NCBI GenBank assembly: GCA_002347685.1
Contig: DDWS01000008.1
Coordinates: 27,766 to 91,765, forward strand
DNA: 64,000 bases
Reading direction: 5' to 3'
DNA from: Syntrophaceae bacterium UBA2280
GTDB taxonomy: Bacteria > Desulfobacterota > Syntrophia > Syntrophales > Smithellaceae
Positions within the stretch are counted from its first letter, which is position 1. Each line of letters begins with the position of its first letter. Shown here piece by piece: positions 45,255-54,183 of this stretch. The position numbers were made by a program, and so were the translations under genes. The notes beneath the pieces were generated by a model. The model did not search any database, was not told where the DNA came from, and saw only the letters and a list, made by a program, of their open reading frames with translations.

Positions 45255-45545
45255 ATGAAAATGTTTTTGGCGGTTTATGCAGAAGCCAGTGACGAAAGCA
45301 TTACCAAAGCTTTTAAGGAAGCGGGTTTTCGGGCATACACGAAAATGCACGGCGCGACGGGAGAAGGGCAGGAGACGGAACCCAAGTTGGGCACGCATTT
45401 CTGGCCCGGTCTGAATAACGCTTTGTTTTTGGCTGTTCCGGATGAGGAAGTCAAAAGGCTCTGCGACATGGTGAAACAGCTGAAAAACGATTATCCCCGC
45501 GCGGGGCTTCGCGCCTTTACCTTTCCGCTGGAAGAATGCGTTTAA
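45255..45545 (+). CDS. PG0541-like small PII-type protein associated with RND transporter
   Basis: A 96-residue protein resembling the PII-like transporter-associated family exemplified by PG0541 of Porphyromonas. It begins MKMFLAVYAEASDESITKAF with AAGGGG before the ATG, contains THFWPGLNNALFLAVPDEEVKRL and lacks the PII T-loop uridylylation site. Its function is unknown; it may sense a small molecule or modulate the pump. It is the last gene of the efflux operon, 27 bp after the pump. Confidence 0.72.
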   Translation: MKMFLAVYAEASDESITKAFKEAGFRAYTKMHGATGEGQETEPKLGTHFWPGLNNALFLAVPDEEVKRLCDMVKQLKNDYPRAGLRAFTFPLEECV

Positions 45546-45607
45546 GACAGCGGGCAAATGCCTTACGGCCCGCCGCCATATCTACAGGCTCAGCATGGTA
45601 ATAGTGT

Positions 45608-46099
45608 TTAGGGTTTTTTATCCTTCCGGTAGAATAAATTCAGATATTCTTTTTCCATCTGGTGGAGCTCCTTGGTGCGTTCCCGGAGCATCCATTCCAG
45701 GAAATCCCGATGCCTTTTGAGTTCGAGATGAGCTTTCACCCTGGCTTTGACCACCACCGGGCTGAACGGTTTGGTGATGTAATCCACCGCGCCCAGATCA
45801 AATCCCATGGCCTGGTCTTCTTCGTCATCCTTGGCGGTGATGAAAATGATGGGGATTTTACTGGTGGCCTCATCGCTCTTGAGCATTTTGGTTACCTGGA
45901 AACCGTCCAGGTCCGGCATAATGATGTCCAGCAGGATCAGGTCGGGCAGGGCCTGCGACTGGACGATTTTCATGCCGGTTTTACCATCCTTGGCGAAAAG
46001 AACATGATAGTATGGTTGGAGCAGCTCGTTCAAAACATTGATATTGGTAGCCTCGTCGTCAATAATCAAAATGGTTTGCATCAATGTGTCGGTTTTCAA
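45608..46099 (-). CDS. Response regulator receiver protein with short C-terminal helix
   Basis: A 163-residue receiver protein. The acidic pair is in LIIDDEATN, the phosphoacceptor Asp in PDLILLDIIMPDLDG, Thr in IFITAKDDEE, and Lys in VDYITKPF; the C-terminal 45 residues form a charged helix (RELKRHRDFLEWMLRERTKELHQ landmarks) that may dimerise. The start is TTG 46099 because AGGAGG lies 9 bases upstream and the TTG overlaps the upstream gene stop (TTGA), giving translational coupling with the BarA-like kinase; ATG 46081 is a fallback. No output domain is present. Confidence 0.87.
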   Translation of the reverse strand: MKTDTLMQTILIIDDEATNINVLNELLQPYYHVLFAKDGKTGMKIVQSQALPDLILLDIIMPDLDGFQVTKMLKSDEATSKIPIIFITAKDDEEDQAMGFDLGAVDYITKPFSPVVVKARVKAHLELKRHRDFLEWMLRERTKELHQMEKEYLNLFYRKDKKP

Positions 46100-49098
46100 T
46101 TTTCATAGCCTCCTAATGGAATATTGTTTTTATGGGCAAGTCTTCTGAGCGCGTCCATCGCGCTTTGATAATTGAGCGAATCGATATCCTTTTCGATTTT
46201 GTATATGTCTTCAACAAACAAACCGTCTTTCAAATGGATTTTCAGTGGAAGAAATTGAGCGGCGGCCTTCAGGTCGCTCATCTTCAATGATTCGTAGAGC
46301 CTGGTGAAGACGGACTGCAGATCCTGAATTTCCAGAGGGGTTTCGGCATCCTGCGGTGGGTCCTGACATGCAGCTGTCGCTGCCAAACATGAAATTGAGG
46401 TACGGACAATGGCGTGTTCCTTTGTGAAGCTGTCCTGCAGGAGCGCGGCGGCGTCCGGATGGGCGTTCGAAATCCTGTCTGTGAGAAGGTCCGCGCAGGC
46501 GGCAAGTTTTTCCAAAGAGAGATTCCCCGCCACGCCTTTGATGGTGTGCGTGATCCGGGCTGCCGCATCGACATCCCCCGTTTGGAGAGCCTGCTCAACG
46601 ATGGCAGGCGCATTTTCGTATTTTTTCGAGAAGGCCAAAAGAAGCTTGATATACAGACGCTGATTGCCCTGCAGTCTTTTGATGCCGCGTTCAACGTTGA
46701 TGCCGGGAAGGGCTGCGGGAAGACGGCTGTTCGTTCTGAGCGGGGCCGACATTGCGGGCCGGGACTCTCCGTCAGGCCGGATGCCGGGCGGTCGCGGCGC
46801 GATCCACCGGTCGAGAATATCCATGAGGAGGATAGGATCCAGCGGCTTGGTGATATAGTCATTCATGCCTGCGTTTAAGCACTCCTCCTTGTCTTTCGCC
46901 ATGGCATGGGCGGTCATGGCAATGATCGGCAGATCTTTCCATGCAGGATGATCGCGGATGGCGGCTGTGGTTTCATAGCCGCTCATTTCCGGCATCTGAA
47001 TGTCCATCAGTACAGCGTCGTAGTCTTGCGTCCGCAGTTTTTCAAGCGCCGCGCGTCCGTTGTCGGCGATATAGACATTCACTCCGCCCGCCTGGAGAAT
47101 TTCACAGGTAAGCTGTTGATTGATGACATTGTCCTCCACGAGTAAAACGCATGCGCCGCGAATGCCGCCTGGGGATTGTGTCCACAATTCAGTGCCCGGC
47201 GGGTTTTCCCGCCGGCTTTCGCCTGTCCGGGGTTCTGCAGTTTCCTGACGGCAAAGGAAAGGAAGGGTGACAAAAAAAGTGCTCCCCTTTCCGATCTCGC
47301 TTTCTACGCCGATTTGGCCGCCCATCATTTCGGCCAGATGTCTGCAGATGGCCAGCCCCAGTCCCGTGCCGCCAAACCTTCGTGTGACGGATGGATCCGC
47401 CTGTGAAAACGGCAAAAAGAGGTTGCAAAGATGATCCCGGGGAATGCCGATCCCCGTGTCTTTCACCAGGAATTTCAGTGTGCATCGAATACTATCATGG
47501 TGTACATTTTCAATACGCAGCATCGTGTAGCCGGCGGAGGTGAACTTCACCGCGTTGCTGGTCAGATTGAGAAGAATCTGACCGAGTCTGTGAGGATCAC
47601 CGATGAGATTGCGGGGAACATCGTTGTCTATAAGCGAGATGAATTCGATGCCCTTCTCCGATGTTTTCAGCGAGACGATGCTGCTGATATTCTCGATGAT
47701 GTCATCCAGGCAGAAATTGACCGATTCTATGTTGAGCTTGTCGGCTTCGATTTTTGAAAAATCCAGGATATCGTCGATCAGGTGCAGCATGTTCTTTGCG
47801 GAGCGGGTGATGGTGTTGAGGTAATCTCTGAGTTTGGCAGGCAGGCTTTCCTTGAGTGCCAGCGCTGAAAAACCCAGGATGGCGTTCATCGGCGTGCGGA
47901 TTTCATGGCTGATATTGGCAAGGAAAATATTTTTTGACCGGGCGGTTTTTTCAGCCGTTTCGCTGGCGATTCTCATCTCTTCGAGACGCTTGCGTGTTGT
48001 GACGTCCCGGATCATGCCTTCGTAGTACATGACCGCTCCCCGCTCGTTGCGGATGATGTGCGCGTCGCCGGAAACGAGAATGCTCTGACCGTCGAGTCGC
48101 CTGATCGTGTATTCGAAATCTTTAACGTAGCCTTGTTTTTCAATGACCGACAGGAAGATCTCTTTGAAATCCCTTCTAAAGTGCATGTTGTGGAAAGCGT
48201 CGGGAAGGGCGCGCTGCAATGCTTCGGGCGAGTCGTATCCCAGCATGTCCGCCAGGGCGGGATTGACCGTCAGGACCCGGCCGTCGGGAGCGATCTGGAA
48301 GATGCCTTCGGCGGCGTTTTGAAAAATGCCTCGATACTTGGCTTCTGTGTCCCGCAGCGCTGTTTGCGACCGGTTGAGCTCGAGATACCGGGCATTGTTC
48401 TGCCGGACCATTTCCTCGATGACCTCTTTGAGATTGCTCATTTCCCGGGTGAAGCGGGCGTAGGGGATGTACACCCTTTCGTGCCCTCCGGTTTCGCTGA
48501 TCTTAACCGCGTATTGCTCGAGGGCTCTGAGCGGCCGGATAACGGTGAACATCAGTGTAAAGAACAAAACGGCGATCAGAATAATATTGAAAATCAGGAT
48601 GTTTAGCAAACCGGACAAAATGGAGGCGATGAACGCCTCACGGATGAATTTCTGAGAATAGAATATTTCCACCGTGCCGAGTGTTTGATCCTTGTGAATA
48701 ATGTTTTTTCCGACATGCAGAAGCTTGTCTTCCTGCCGGATGTCTCCTTCGGCGTGAACGATATGCCAGCGGTGATCCCGTGTCAGGGCGGCCACGGTAT
48801 GCTGGTGGTCTTTCACGACGATGGCGAAGACATTCTTGTTCTGCATGAAGCTTTCGATGAGGGCGGCTGCATGCGGATGGTTGGATGTCAGCATCGGTTG
48901 CGTCAGAGATGAGGACAGCTGATTGGAGATCATCTGAAGCTCGGCGTCAGCCTGTTTTTTTGTGTCCTTGTATTGATAATAGTAATTGAGTGTTCCGAAA
49001 ATAACCATGGCGAAGGTGGTGATGGTGACCAGGGTGATGGTGACCATCATCGGCAGGGATTTCGGCGACGCGATGAATTGTTTGAGCTTCTGCATCAT
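46096..49098 (-). CDS. BarA-like hybrid histidine kinase with receiver and Hpt domains
   Basis: A 1000-residue membrane sensor kinase. The N-terminus has two transmembrane segments around a periplasmic sensor of about 130 residues; then come HAMP, one PAS domain (NAAEGIFQIAPDGRVLTVNP), HisKA (LANISHEIRTPMNAILGF), HATPase_c (GTGLGLAICRH), a receiver with Asp in DAVLMDIQMPEMSG and Lys in DYITKPLDP, and an Hpt domain with ITHTIKGVAGNLSLEK. This is the tripartite phosphorelay layout of BarA. ATG 49098 is chosen over an upstream frame start at 49215. The response regulator gene overlaps its stop. Confidence 0.92.
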   Translation of the reverse strand: MMQKLKQFIASPKSLPMMVTITLVTITTFAMVIFGTLNYYYQYKDTKKQADAELQMISNQLSSSLTQPMLTSNHPHAAALIESFMQNKNVFAIVVKDHQHTVAALTRDHRWHIVHAEGDIRQEDKLLHVGKNIIHKDQTLGTVEIFYSQKFIREAFIASILSGLLNILIFNIILIAVLFFTLMFTVIRPLRALEQYAVKISETGGHERVYIPYARFTREMSNLKEVIEEMVRQNNARYLELNRSQTALRDTEAKYRGIFQNAAEGIFQIAPDGRVLTVNPALADMLGYDSPEALQRALPDAFHNMHFRRDFKEIFLSVIEKQGYVKDFEYTIRRLDGQSILVSGDAHIIRNERGAVMYYEGMIRDVTTRKRLEEMRIASETAEKTARSKNIFLANISHEIRTPMNAILGFSALALKESLPAKLRDYLNTITRSAKNMLHLIDDILDFSKIEADKLNIESVNFCLDDIIENISSIVSLKTSEKGIEFISLIDNDVPRNLIGDPHRLGQILLNLTSNAVKFTSAGYTMLRIENVHHDSIRCTLKFLVKDTGIGIPRDHLCNLFLPFSQADPSVTRRFGGTGLGLAICRHLAEMMGGQIGVESEIGKGSTFFVTLPFLCRQETAEPRTGESRRENPPGTELWTQSPGGIRGACVLLVEDNVINQQLTCEILQAGGVNVYIADNGRAALEKLRTQDYDAVLMDIQMPEMSGYETTAAIRDHPAWKDLPIIAMTAHAMAKDKEECLNAGMNDYITKPLDPILLMDILDRWIAPRPPGIRPDGESRPAMSAPLRTNSRLPAALPGINVERGIKRLQGNQRLYIKLLLAFSKKYENAPAIVEQALQTGDVDAAARITHTIKGVAGNLSLEKLAACADLLTDRISNAHPDAAALLQDSFTKEHAIVRTSISCLAATAACQDPPQDAETPLEIQDLQSVFTRLYESLKMSDLKAAAQFLPLKIHLKDGLFVEDIYKIEKDIDSLNYQSAMDALRRLAHKNNIPLGGYEN

Positions 49099-49221
49099 CG
49101 GGGATGTCTCTTGTGTTTGTTTTCGCTGTGCTGCCGCTTGACACCGGAACCTTCTTTTTCTCGGGAATCCATGAGTCATGGGGAAGCTTTGATGACTGGA
49201 GTATAGAGAATTCACCGGGGG

Positions 49222-49257
49222 GTGTCAATGGATATTCCAACGGATGTTCCAACGGAT
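49222..49257. repeat. Three tandem 12-bp repeats upstream of the BarA-like kinase gene
   Basis: Three contiguous units GTGTCAATGGAT, ATTCCAACGGAT and GTTCCAACGGAT fill 49222-49257; the last two differ at one position. They lie about 125 bp upstream of the kinase start at 49098, so they could be operator iterons or a small chance expansion. Confidence 0.5.
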
Positions 49258-49326
49258 CATGCACCGGACATGCCGATCAAGAATCAGTCGCGCGGACAGG
49301 CGTCGCCGCGCAATGTGTAGGGTGGT

Positions 49327-49596
49327 TTATCTTCTGGAGATCAGACAGGCTAAGGCTGTTCCGACCAGCGCGCCGATGACCGCTACGGTAAGCATCTGAT
49401 TGAAGGAGGATTCGGCCAGGGGAATCATGACGCGGTCTAGGCCCCGCAGGAAGATGCCACGGGTGATGACGATGTCAATGGGCAACTGCCCGATGAGAAA
49501 GGCAGACGGACGCAACAGGAAACCAACCCCGCCTCCGATCACAAAACCCGTGACGGTTAAAAGAATGATGGGGCTGTTTGACTTCCTCGATGCCAT
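49327..49596 (-). CDS. Small two-helix membrane protein, hypothetical
   Basis: An 89-residue hydrophobic protein: TM1 PIILLTVTGFVIGGGVGFLL with glycine zipper-like spacing, a soluble loop, and TM2 MLTVAVIGALVGTALACLI. AAAGGAAT lies before the ATG at 49596. Function unknown; the glycine pattern suggests helix packing into a complex. The region around it (49258-49858) otherwise shows no gene, only the 49859 methyltransferase start. Confidence 0.62.
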   Translation of the reverse strand: MASRKSNSPIILLTVTGFVIGGGVGFLLRPSAFLIGQLPIDIVITRGIFLRGLDRVMIPLAESSFNQMLTVAVIGALVGTALACLISRR

Positions 49597-49858
49597 GGCG
49601 CGTATTCCTTTCCCTGCGGGTGGTTAAAGGCGGCGAGTCAGCGGCCGCCTGAATGAACGTAAATACAATTTCCGGGGAAATGTCAATGCGGATCATTGGT
49701 GTTCCGATTGAATGTGTCGTTTTTCAGAAAGGACTTGATTCATCCTCCCGGCTGTGTCATGCCGTCATTTGCGTATGACGCGCGTTTTGCTTCGGGTTTG
49801 AACCTGCATGTTTGTTGTCGAAAGCGGCGTGCCGCTATTTTTTGAGAGGATCCATCGG

Positions 49859-50608
49859 ATGGAAGAAACCGTTGATAAAATTCTCGACGGCGGCTTGAAA
49901 GTCTGCCAGAGCCGGCGGGGGTATCGCTTCAATCTGGATTCTTTGATGCTGGCACATTTCGCTTCAGTCAGGCCCGGCAGATTGAACATGGATCTGGGCT
50001 GCGGCAATGGGATTATCCTTATGGTGCTGGCCAGGCTCTATCCCGCGACGCGCTGGGTGGGGTTGGAGGTTCAGCCTCAACTGGCACAGCTTGCGCAAAA
50101 AAACATCGAGCAAAACGGGCTTTGCGATCGTGTGACCATTGTGACAGGAGACGTACGCGAAGCTCACCATCACTTCGGGCGCGCGTCCTTCGACCAGGTG
50201 ATTTTCAATCCGCCTTATCGGAAGCTGCTTACCGGCAGAATCAATCCACTGGAGGAAAAAGCCGTTGCCCGTCATGAAATCCGGGGATCGTTGAAAGACT
50301 TCCTTGCGGCGGCCGGCTTTCTGCTGAAGCCGTCAGGCAGGGCTTTTGTTGTTTATCCGGCCTCGAGACTAGCACAGCTGGTGTTTGAGTTTCGCCGAAA
50401 CGATATTGAACCCAAGCGAATGAAACTGGTATTTTCCGACCGCTCTTCCCGGGCGCAATTTGCCCTGGCGGAAGGCAGGCGCTCTTCACGCGAAGAGCTG
50501 AGCATGGAGACGCCTCTTTTTATCTATGAACAGCCCGGTGTGTATACCGAAGACATGAAAAGACTGTTTAGCGAGCTTGGCCGTTCTCCATCCTGCGACG
50601 GCGGCTGA
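49859..50608 (+). CDS. tRNA1(Val) adenine-37 N6-methyltransferase-like
   Basis: A 249-residue SAM-dependent methyltransferase. Motifs: SRRGYRFNLDSLML typical of TrmN6, Rossmann motif MDLGCGNGIILMVLA, and NPPY for amino-group methylation of adenine. ATG 49859 has GAGAGGA at 8 bases; an in-frame start at 49808 is less supported. The C-terminal 41 bp overlap the convergent dciA-like gene. Known TrmN6 members modify A37 in tRNA1(Val); this one is a close relative by motif only. Confidence 0.85.
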   Translation: MEETVDKILDGGLKVCQSRRGYRFNLDSLMLAHFASVRPGRLNMDLGCGNGIILMVLARLYPATRWVGLEVQPQLAQLAQKNIEQNGLCDRVTIVTGDVREAHHHFGRASFDQVIFNPPYRKLLTGRINPLEEKAVARHEIRGSLKDFLAAAGFLLKPSGRAFVVYPASRLAQLVFEFRRNDIEPKRMKLVFSDRSSRAQFALAEGRRSSREELSMETPLFIYEQPGVYTEDMKRLFSELGRSPSCDGG

Positions 50609-51068
50609 TTTCTTTTTCCATCACCCGTTTTAAAATATCCGCCAGTTCACGGTCGGCCAGATCCCTGGTGCTCAGATCGATCATTTTTCTGTCCCGTTCC
50701 TTAAGAAAGGTTCTTGCTTCAGCTAAGGTTTGCGTCCGGGCAGCCAGCGGCGCCGGTATACGCCCCACGGTAAAAATGATGTCTTTCACAGCGGTTGTGC
50801 CGGCAAGGCCGTTCAATTTTCCGCGGATGTCCTCTTTGAGAAAATGCAGCTGCTGGACCCAGATTGACGAGGTGGTCCGGACGAACAGGGTTCCGGCGCG
50901 TAAGGCGTCCGGCTGCGTCTGGGAGGCGATCTGCGCGCCGACGGCCCGGGGCCAGAATTTGCACAGGGCGTTTTCCTCCAGCTTGGCGGCCATGCCCCGT
51001 TTCTTTAAAACGGTCAGCAGAATGTCGCCAATCGGCTGCAGGGGTTTCAGGCGTGCTCTTTTTCTCAT
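50568..51068 (-). CDS. DciA-like DUF721 protein
   Basis: A 166-residue protein of the DciA/DUF721 type, with RLKPLQPIGDILLTVLKKRG, FWPRAVGAQIASQTQPDAL and a VRTTSSIWVQQLHFLKEDIRGKL segment. DciA helps load the replicative DNA helicase in bacteria lacking DnaC-type loaders. The start codon ATG overlaps the stop of the upstream hybrid kinase gene (51065-51068), implying translational coupling. Its 3' end overlaps the convergent methyltransferase. Confidence 0.82.
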   Translation of the reverse strand: MRKRARLKPLQPIGDILLTVLKKRGMAAKLEENALCKFWPRAVGAQIASQTQPDALRAGTLFVRTTSSIWVQQLHFLKEDIRGKLNGLAGTTAVKDIIFTVGRIPAPLAARTQTLAEARTFLKERDRKMIDLSTRDLADRELADILKRVMEKEISRRRRMENGQAR

Positions 51069-53095
51069 GGTTCGGATGCCTGAAGGGAATCCAGAATAAT
51101 CGGCAAAGACAGTTGCGAGACGGATTGGTTTGCCTCCTCAAATCGGTCTTTGAGGATCTCGCGAAGCTGATGAGATATATCCGCCAGCGAGAAAGGCTTT
51201 TGTATGAAGCCGTGGCAGCCGCGGTCCAGGATGGCACCGGCCTCACCGTTCAGGCTGTAACCGCTTGACAAAAGGACCTTTACCTCCGGATTGATCTTCC
51301 TGAGTGCATCGAATATTTCGCCTCCGCCCATTTCAGGCATGACCATATCCAAAATGACCAGATCAATGCTTGTTTCTTTTTGCCGGTACAGTTCGATGGC
51401 CGAAGGTCCGTTCTGAGCCGTCAGAATCCGGTAGCCCAGTGTTTTGAGCATATCCGTGGCAACCTTTAAAATCATCGCCTCATCATCGATGATTAAAATC
51501 GTGGTGTCCGGAGGAGGCGTTTGGGCAAGGGCGTCCATTTCCTGCGCTCTGTCTGAGTTCTTCTTTTTGACGGAGGCGGGAAAATAAATGTTGAAGGTGG
51601 TTCCCTTTCCGATTTCGGAATACACATTGATAAAACCGCTGTGGTTTTGAATAATGCCGTAGACGGATGCCAATCCCAGTCCGGTGCCCCGGCCCATTTC
51701 CCTGGTTGTGAAAAACGGTTCGAAAATTCTATCTTTCATTTTTTCATCCATGCCGATGCCGGTATCCGTCACAGAAATTTTCACGAAATGACCTTTGCGG
51801 TTGCTCAATGGTTTGAAACGGCTCTCGTCGAGCGTTACATTTTTCGTTTCCAGGTAAAGGTCTCCACCTCCGGGCATGGCCTGCCAGGCGTTGATCAGAA
51901 GATTCAAAAGGACCTGCTCAATCTGTCCCTGATCGACGTCCGTGGCCCACAGGCGGTTTTCCAGCTGATGGTGAATCCGGATTTCCTTTCTCGTACGACC
52001 GATGGTCTCCGATGTTTTAACAATCAGCGCGTTTAAGTCGATGCGTTTGATTTCATACTTGCCGCCTCGGGCGAAACCAAGCAGCTGCCGGGTCAGATCC
52101 GCGCCGCTTGTAACCAGGGATTCGATGGTCTTTATATGCTTGTAATTCGGATCCAGCTTGTCGAGCTTCAGAAGGGCCAAAGAAGCATGTCCCTGGATAC
52201 CCATCAGCAGATTGTTGAAATCATGCGCGATGCCTCCGGCAAGCGTCCCGATGGATTCCATCTTCTGGGCTTGTAAAAGCCGGGTTTCCGTTTTTTTCTG
52301 GCGGTTGATGTCCCGCATGAAATTGAGTGTGGCCGGCTGCTTTTCCCACATGATGAAAACGCTGTCGATTTCTACCCAACGGGTGACGCCATCTTTATTC
52401 ACCAGACGGAAAGAGTGGGTTGTTGTGGAATGATCGCCCTGCAGGATGGCTTTCTGGAGTCCGAACAGCATTTCACGGTCTTCGGAGATGGCCAGGTTGA
52501 TAAAAGAGATCAGTTGCAGATCCTCGATGTCGTAACCCAGCATCTGCCGGGTGCGCGGATTGGCGTAACTGATTTTTCCCTGGTTGATGATGAAGATGGC
52601 TTCACCGGAGTATTCTATAAGCTGGCGGTATTTTTCTTCTGATTTCTGAAGCGCCTGGGCCGCTTTTTGTCTTTCGGTGATGTCTTTGGAGACGATGGAG
52701 ACGGCAGTGATTCTTTTTGGATCGAACGGGTCTTTTACCGGAGAGAACGTCCGCAGAAAATATCCGCCGTCGCGAGCGCTCTGGTGTTCATCGTGGATAG
52801 AGATCCCCGTTTCAAAAACAGTCTTGATTTTGGCGGAAAATGCGTCACTTTGCTCGGCGGAGTGGAAATCCCGGTAAGATAATCCGATGATCTCACTGCG
52901 GGGCATGTTGAGTCTCTGAGCGTGGTTGCTGTTCATGAAGACGTAACGGCTGTCTGCGTCGACCAGATACAAGGAATCACTCGTGGAATCGACAAGGTTA
53001 CGGTATTGATTTTCGAGATGGACCTGCTGATGAATTTTTTCAGATAACTCGGCGATTTTTTGTTCGAGCTCTGCGTGGCTTGGCCTGACATCCAT
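51065..53095 (-). CDS. Cytoplasmic PAS hybrid sensor histidine kinase
   Basis: A 676-residue hybrid kinase with no membrane segment. Two PAS domains (LVDSTSDSLYLVDADSRYVFMN and LIEYSGEAIFIINQGKISYANP) are followed by HisKA GTLAGGIAHDFNNLLMG, HATPase_c with GTGLGLASVYG, and a receiver with Asp in IDLVILDMVMPEMGG and Lys in GFIQKPFS. Its catalytic core resembles that of the six-PAS kinase at 29 kb. It begins 16 bp after the macro-domain gene and overlaps the dciA start, forming a leftward trio. Confidence 0.9.
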   Translation of the reverse strand: MDVRPSHAELEQKIAELSEKIHQQVHLENQYRNLVDSTSDSLYLVDADSRYVFMNSNHAQRLNMPRSEIIGLSYRDFHSAEQSDAFSAKIKTVFETGISIHDEHQSARDGGYFLRTFSPVKDPFDPKRITAVSIVSKDITERQKAAQALQKSEEKYRQLIEYSGEAIFIINQGKISYANPRTRQMLGYDIEDLQLISFINLAISEDREMLFGLQKAILQGDHSTTTHSFRLVNKDGVTRWVEIDSVFIMWEKQPATLNFMRDINRQKKTETRLLQAQKMESIGTLAGGIAHDFNNLLMGIQGHASLALLKLDKLDPNYKHIKTIESLVTSGADLTRQLLGFARGGKYEIKRIDLNALIVKTSETIGRTRKEIRIHHQLENRLWATDVDQGQIEQVLLNLLINAWQAMPGGGDLYLETKNVTLDESRFKPLSNRKGHFVKISVTDTGIGMDEKMKDRIFEPFFTTREMGRGTGLGLASVYGIIQNHSGFINVYSEIGKGTTFNIYFPASVKKKNSDRAQEMDALAQTPPPDTTILIIDDEAMILKVATDMLKTLGYRILTAQNGPSAIELYRQKETSIDLVILDMVMPEMGGGEIFDALRKINPEVKVLLSSGYSLNGEAGAILDRGCHGFIQKPFSLADISHQLREILKDRFEEANQSVSQLSLPIILDSLQASEP

Positions 53096-53111
53096 TTTCG
53101 TAACACACCAT

Positions 53112-53648
53112 CTATATCAGTTTTGCAAATTCTTCAGAAAAAATGTCATGTATCCCGGGGTCGATGAGGACGTGGCGGATGAGTTGAATACATGTTTTAT
53201 CTCGAGCGAATTCAATACAAGCCTTCAATGCCAAGTGCGCGGCTTCATGGATCGGATAGCCGTAAACGCCACAGCTTATAGCGGGAAAAGAGATACTTTG
53301 CAATCCTTTTTCACAGGCCAGTTTCAGGCAGTTGAGATAGCTGGCTGTAAGGAGCGCTGCTTCGCCTGCGGAGCCTCCCTGATAAATGGGTCCAACCGTG
53401 TGGATGACATAGCGGGCCTGCAGACGGCCGCCGGTGGTGATGACGGCCTGGCCCGTGGGGCAGCCGCCGATTCTACGGCACTGCGCCATGATCTCCGGAC
53501 CGCCCGCGCGGTGGATGGCGCCGTCCACGCCCCCTCCGCCTGCCAGTCGGCTGTTGGCGGCGTTCACGATAGCGTCCGTGTTTTCAAGGGTGATATCCCC
53601 CGAAACGATCTGTATTCGTGTTTGATGAATATTTGTTTCCATAATCAT
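53112..53648 (-). CDS. Macro-domain protein, O-acetyl-ADP-ribose/ADP-ribosyl hydrolase-like
   Basis: A 178-residue single macro domain. ADP-ribose binding and catalysis are indicated by IQIVSGDITLENTDAIVNAANSRLAGGGGVDGAIHRAGG (landmarks DAIVNAANS and GGGGVDGAIH) and PAISCGVYGYP. It resembles YmdB and MacroD, which hydrolyse O-acetyl-ADP-ribose and remove ADP-ribose from acidic residues. The start codon at 53648 has no clear ribosome site; ATG 53642 is alternative. Its position just upstream of a hybrid kinase is unusual. Confidence 0.9.
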   Translation of the reverse strand: MIMETNIHQTRIQIVSGDITLENTDAIVNAANSRLAGGGGVDGAIHRAGGPEIMAQCRRIGGCPTGQAVITTGGRLQARYVIHTVGPIYQGGSAGEAALLTASYLNCLKLACEKGLQSISFPAISCGVYGYPIHEAAHLALKACIEFARDKTCIQLIRHVLIDPGIHDIFSEEFAKLI

Positions 53649-53740
53649 AATTCGCCGTTTGACTATATTGATATTTAACGCAATAGGCCGCTTCTGTAAA
53701 CAATAAAGGTCGATCTACAGGAGCCGCAAGGCCTTATGGC

Positions 53741-53769
53741 TTGAAAATTAAGCGGTTAAGTGATATAGG
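53741..53769 (+). promoter_or_regulatory. Candidate promoter for the small gene-pcm-nlpD operon
   Basis: TTGAAA (53741-53746), a 17-bp spacer and TATAGG (53764-53769) lie 43 bp before ATG 53812. The match is moderate. Confidence 0.4.
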
Positions 53770-53811
53770 CCATCACGGTTCATGCCGGGTTAAGGAAAGG
53801 GAATAAGGGCC

Positions 53812-54183
53812 ATGCAGATGCCTTCGGAAGCAAGACAAGATAAGCAGGAAAGTCTGTGTGAAGAGTTCATGCAGGAGCGGGCGGCCGTTTTATGCCGCGC
53901 GGGTCAGGCTGTCGAAGACGCGCTTGATCGGATCACGGCTATCGGGCGGTCAATCACTTCATATCTGGCACGTCTCCAAAGCGGTCACGTTTCAGGAGAA
54001 GCGCCGCAGTTATTTGAGCAGATCAATGTAGCCATTGACCAATACAATGATGCCTGCCGGAAGGCGGAGATCCAGTATTATTATCTGATTGTAACACGGG
54101 AAGCGCTGGGATTGAGAAAACATGATATGGTCGAGCATATCTATCGGATCCCGTCACGTAAAAAAAGAATACAGGCCGAATAA
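53812..54183 (+). CDS. Hypothetical helical protein in front of pcm
   Basis: A 123-residue, mostly helical soluble protein with no motif I recognise; the region QAVEDALDRITAIGRSITSYLARL could be coiled coil. AAGGGAATAAGGGCC lies before the ATG. Its stop codon overlaps the pcm ATG (TAATG), showing translational coupling. E. coli places surE before pcm, but this protein does not look like SurE. Confidence 0.68.
   Translation: MQMPSEARQDKQESLCEEFMQERAAVLCRAGQAVEDALDRITAIGRSITSYLARLQSGHVSGEAPQLFEQINVAIDQYNDACRKAEIQYYYLIVTREALGLRKHDMVEHIYRIPSRKKRIQAE

Noticed and set aside
46081..46099. ATG 46081 as the start of the response regulator
   Set aside because: TTG 46099 has AGGAGG at 9 bases and overlaps the upstream stop in a coupled junction; ATG 46081 has no ribosome site.
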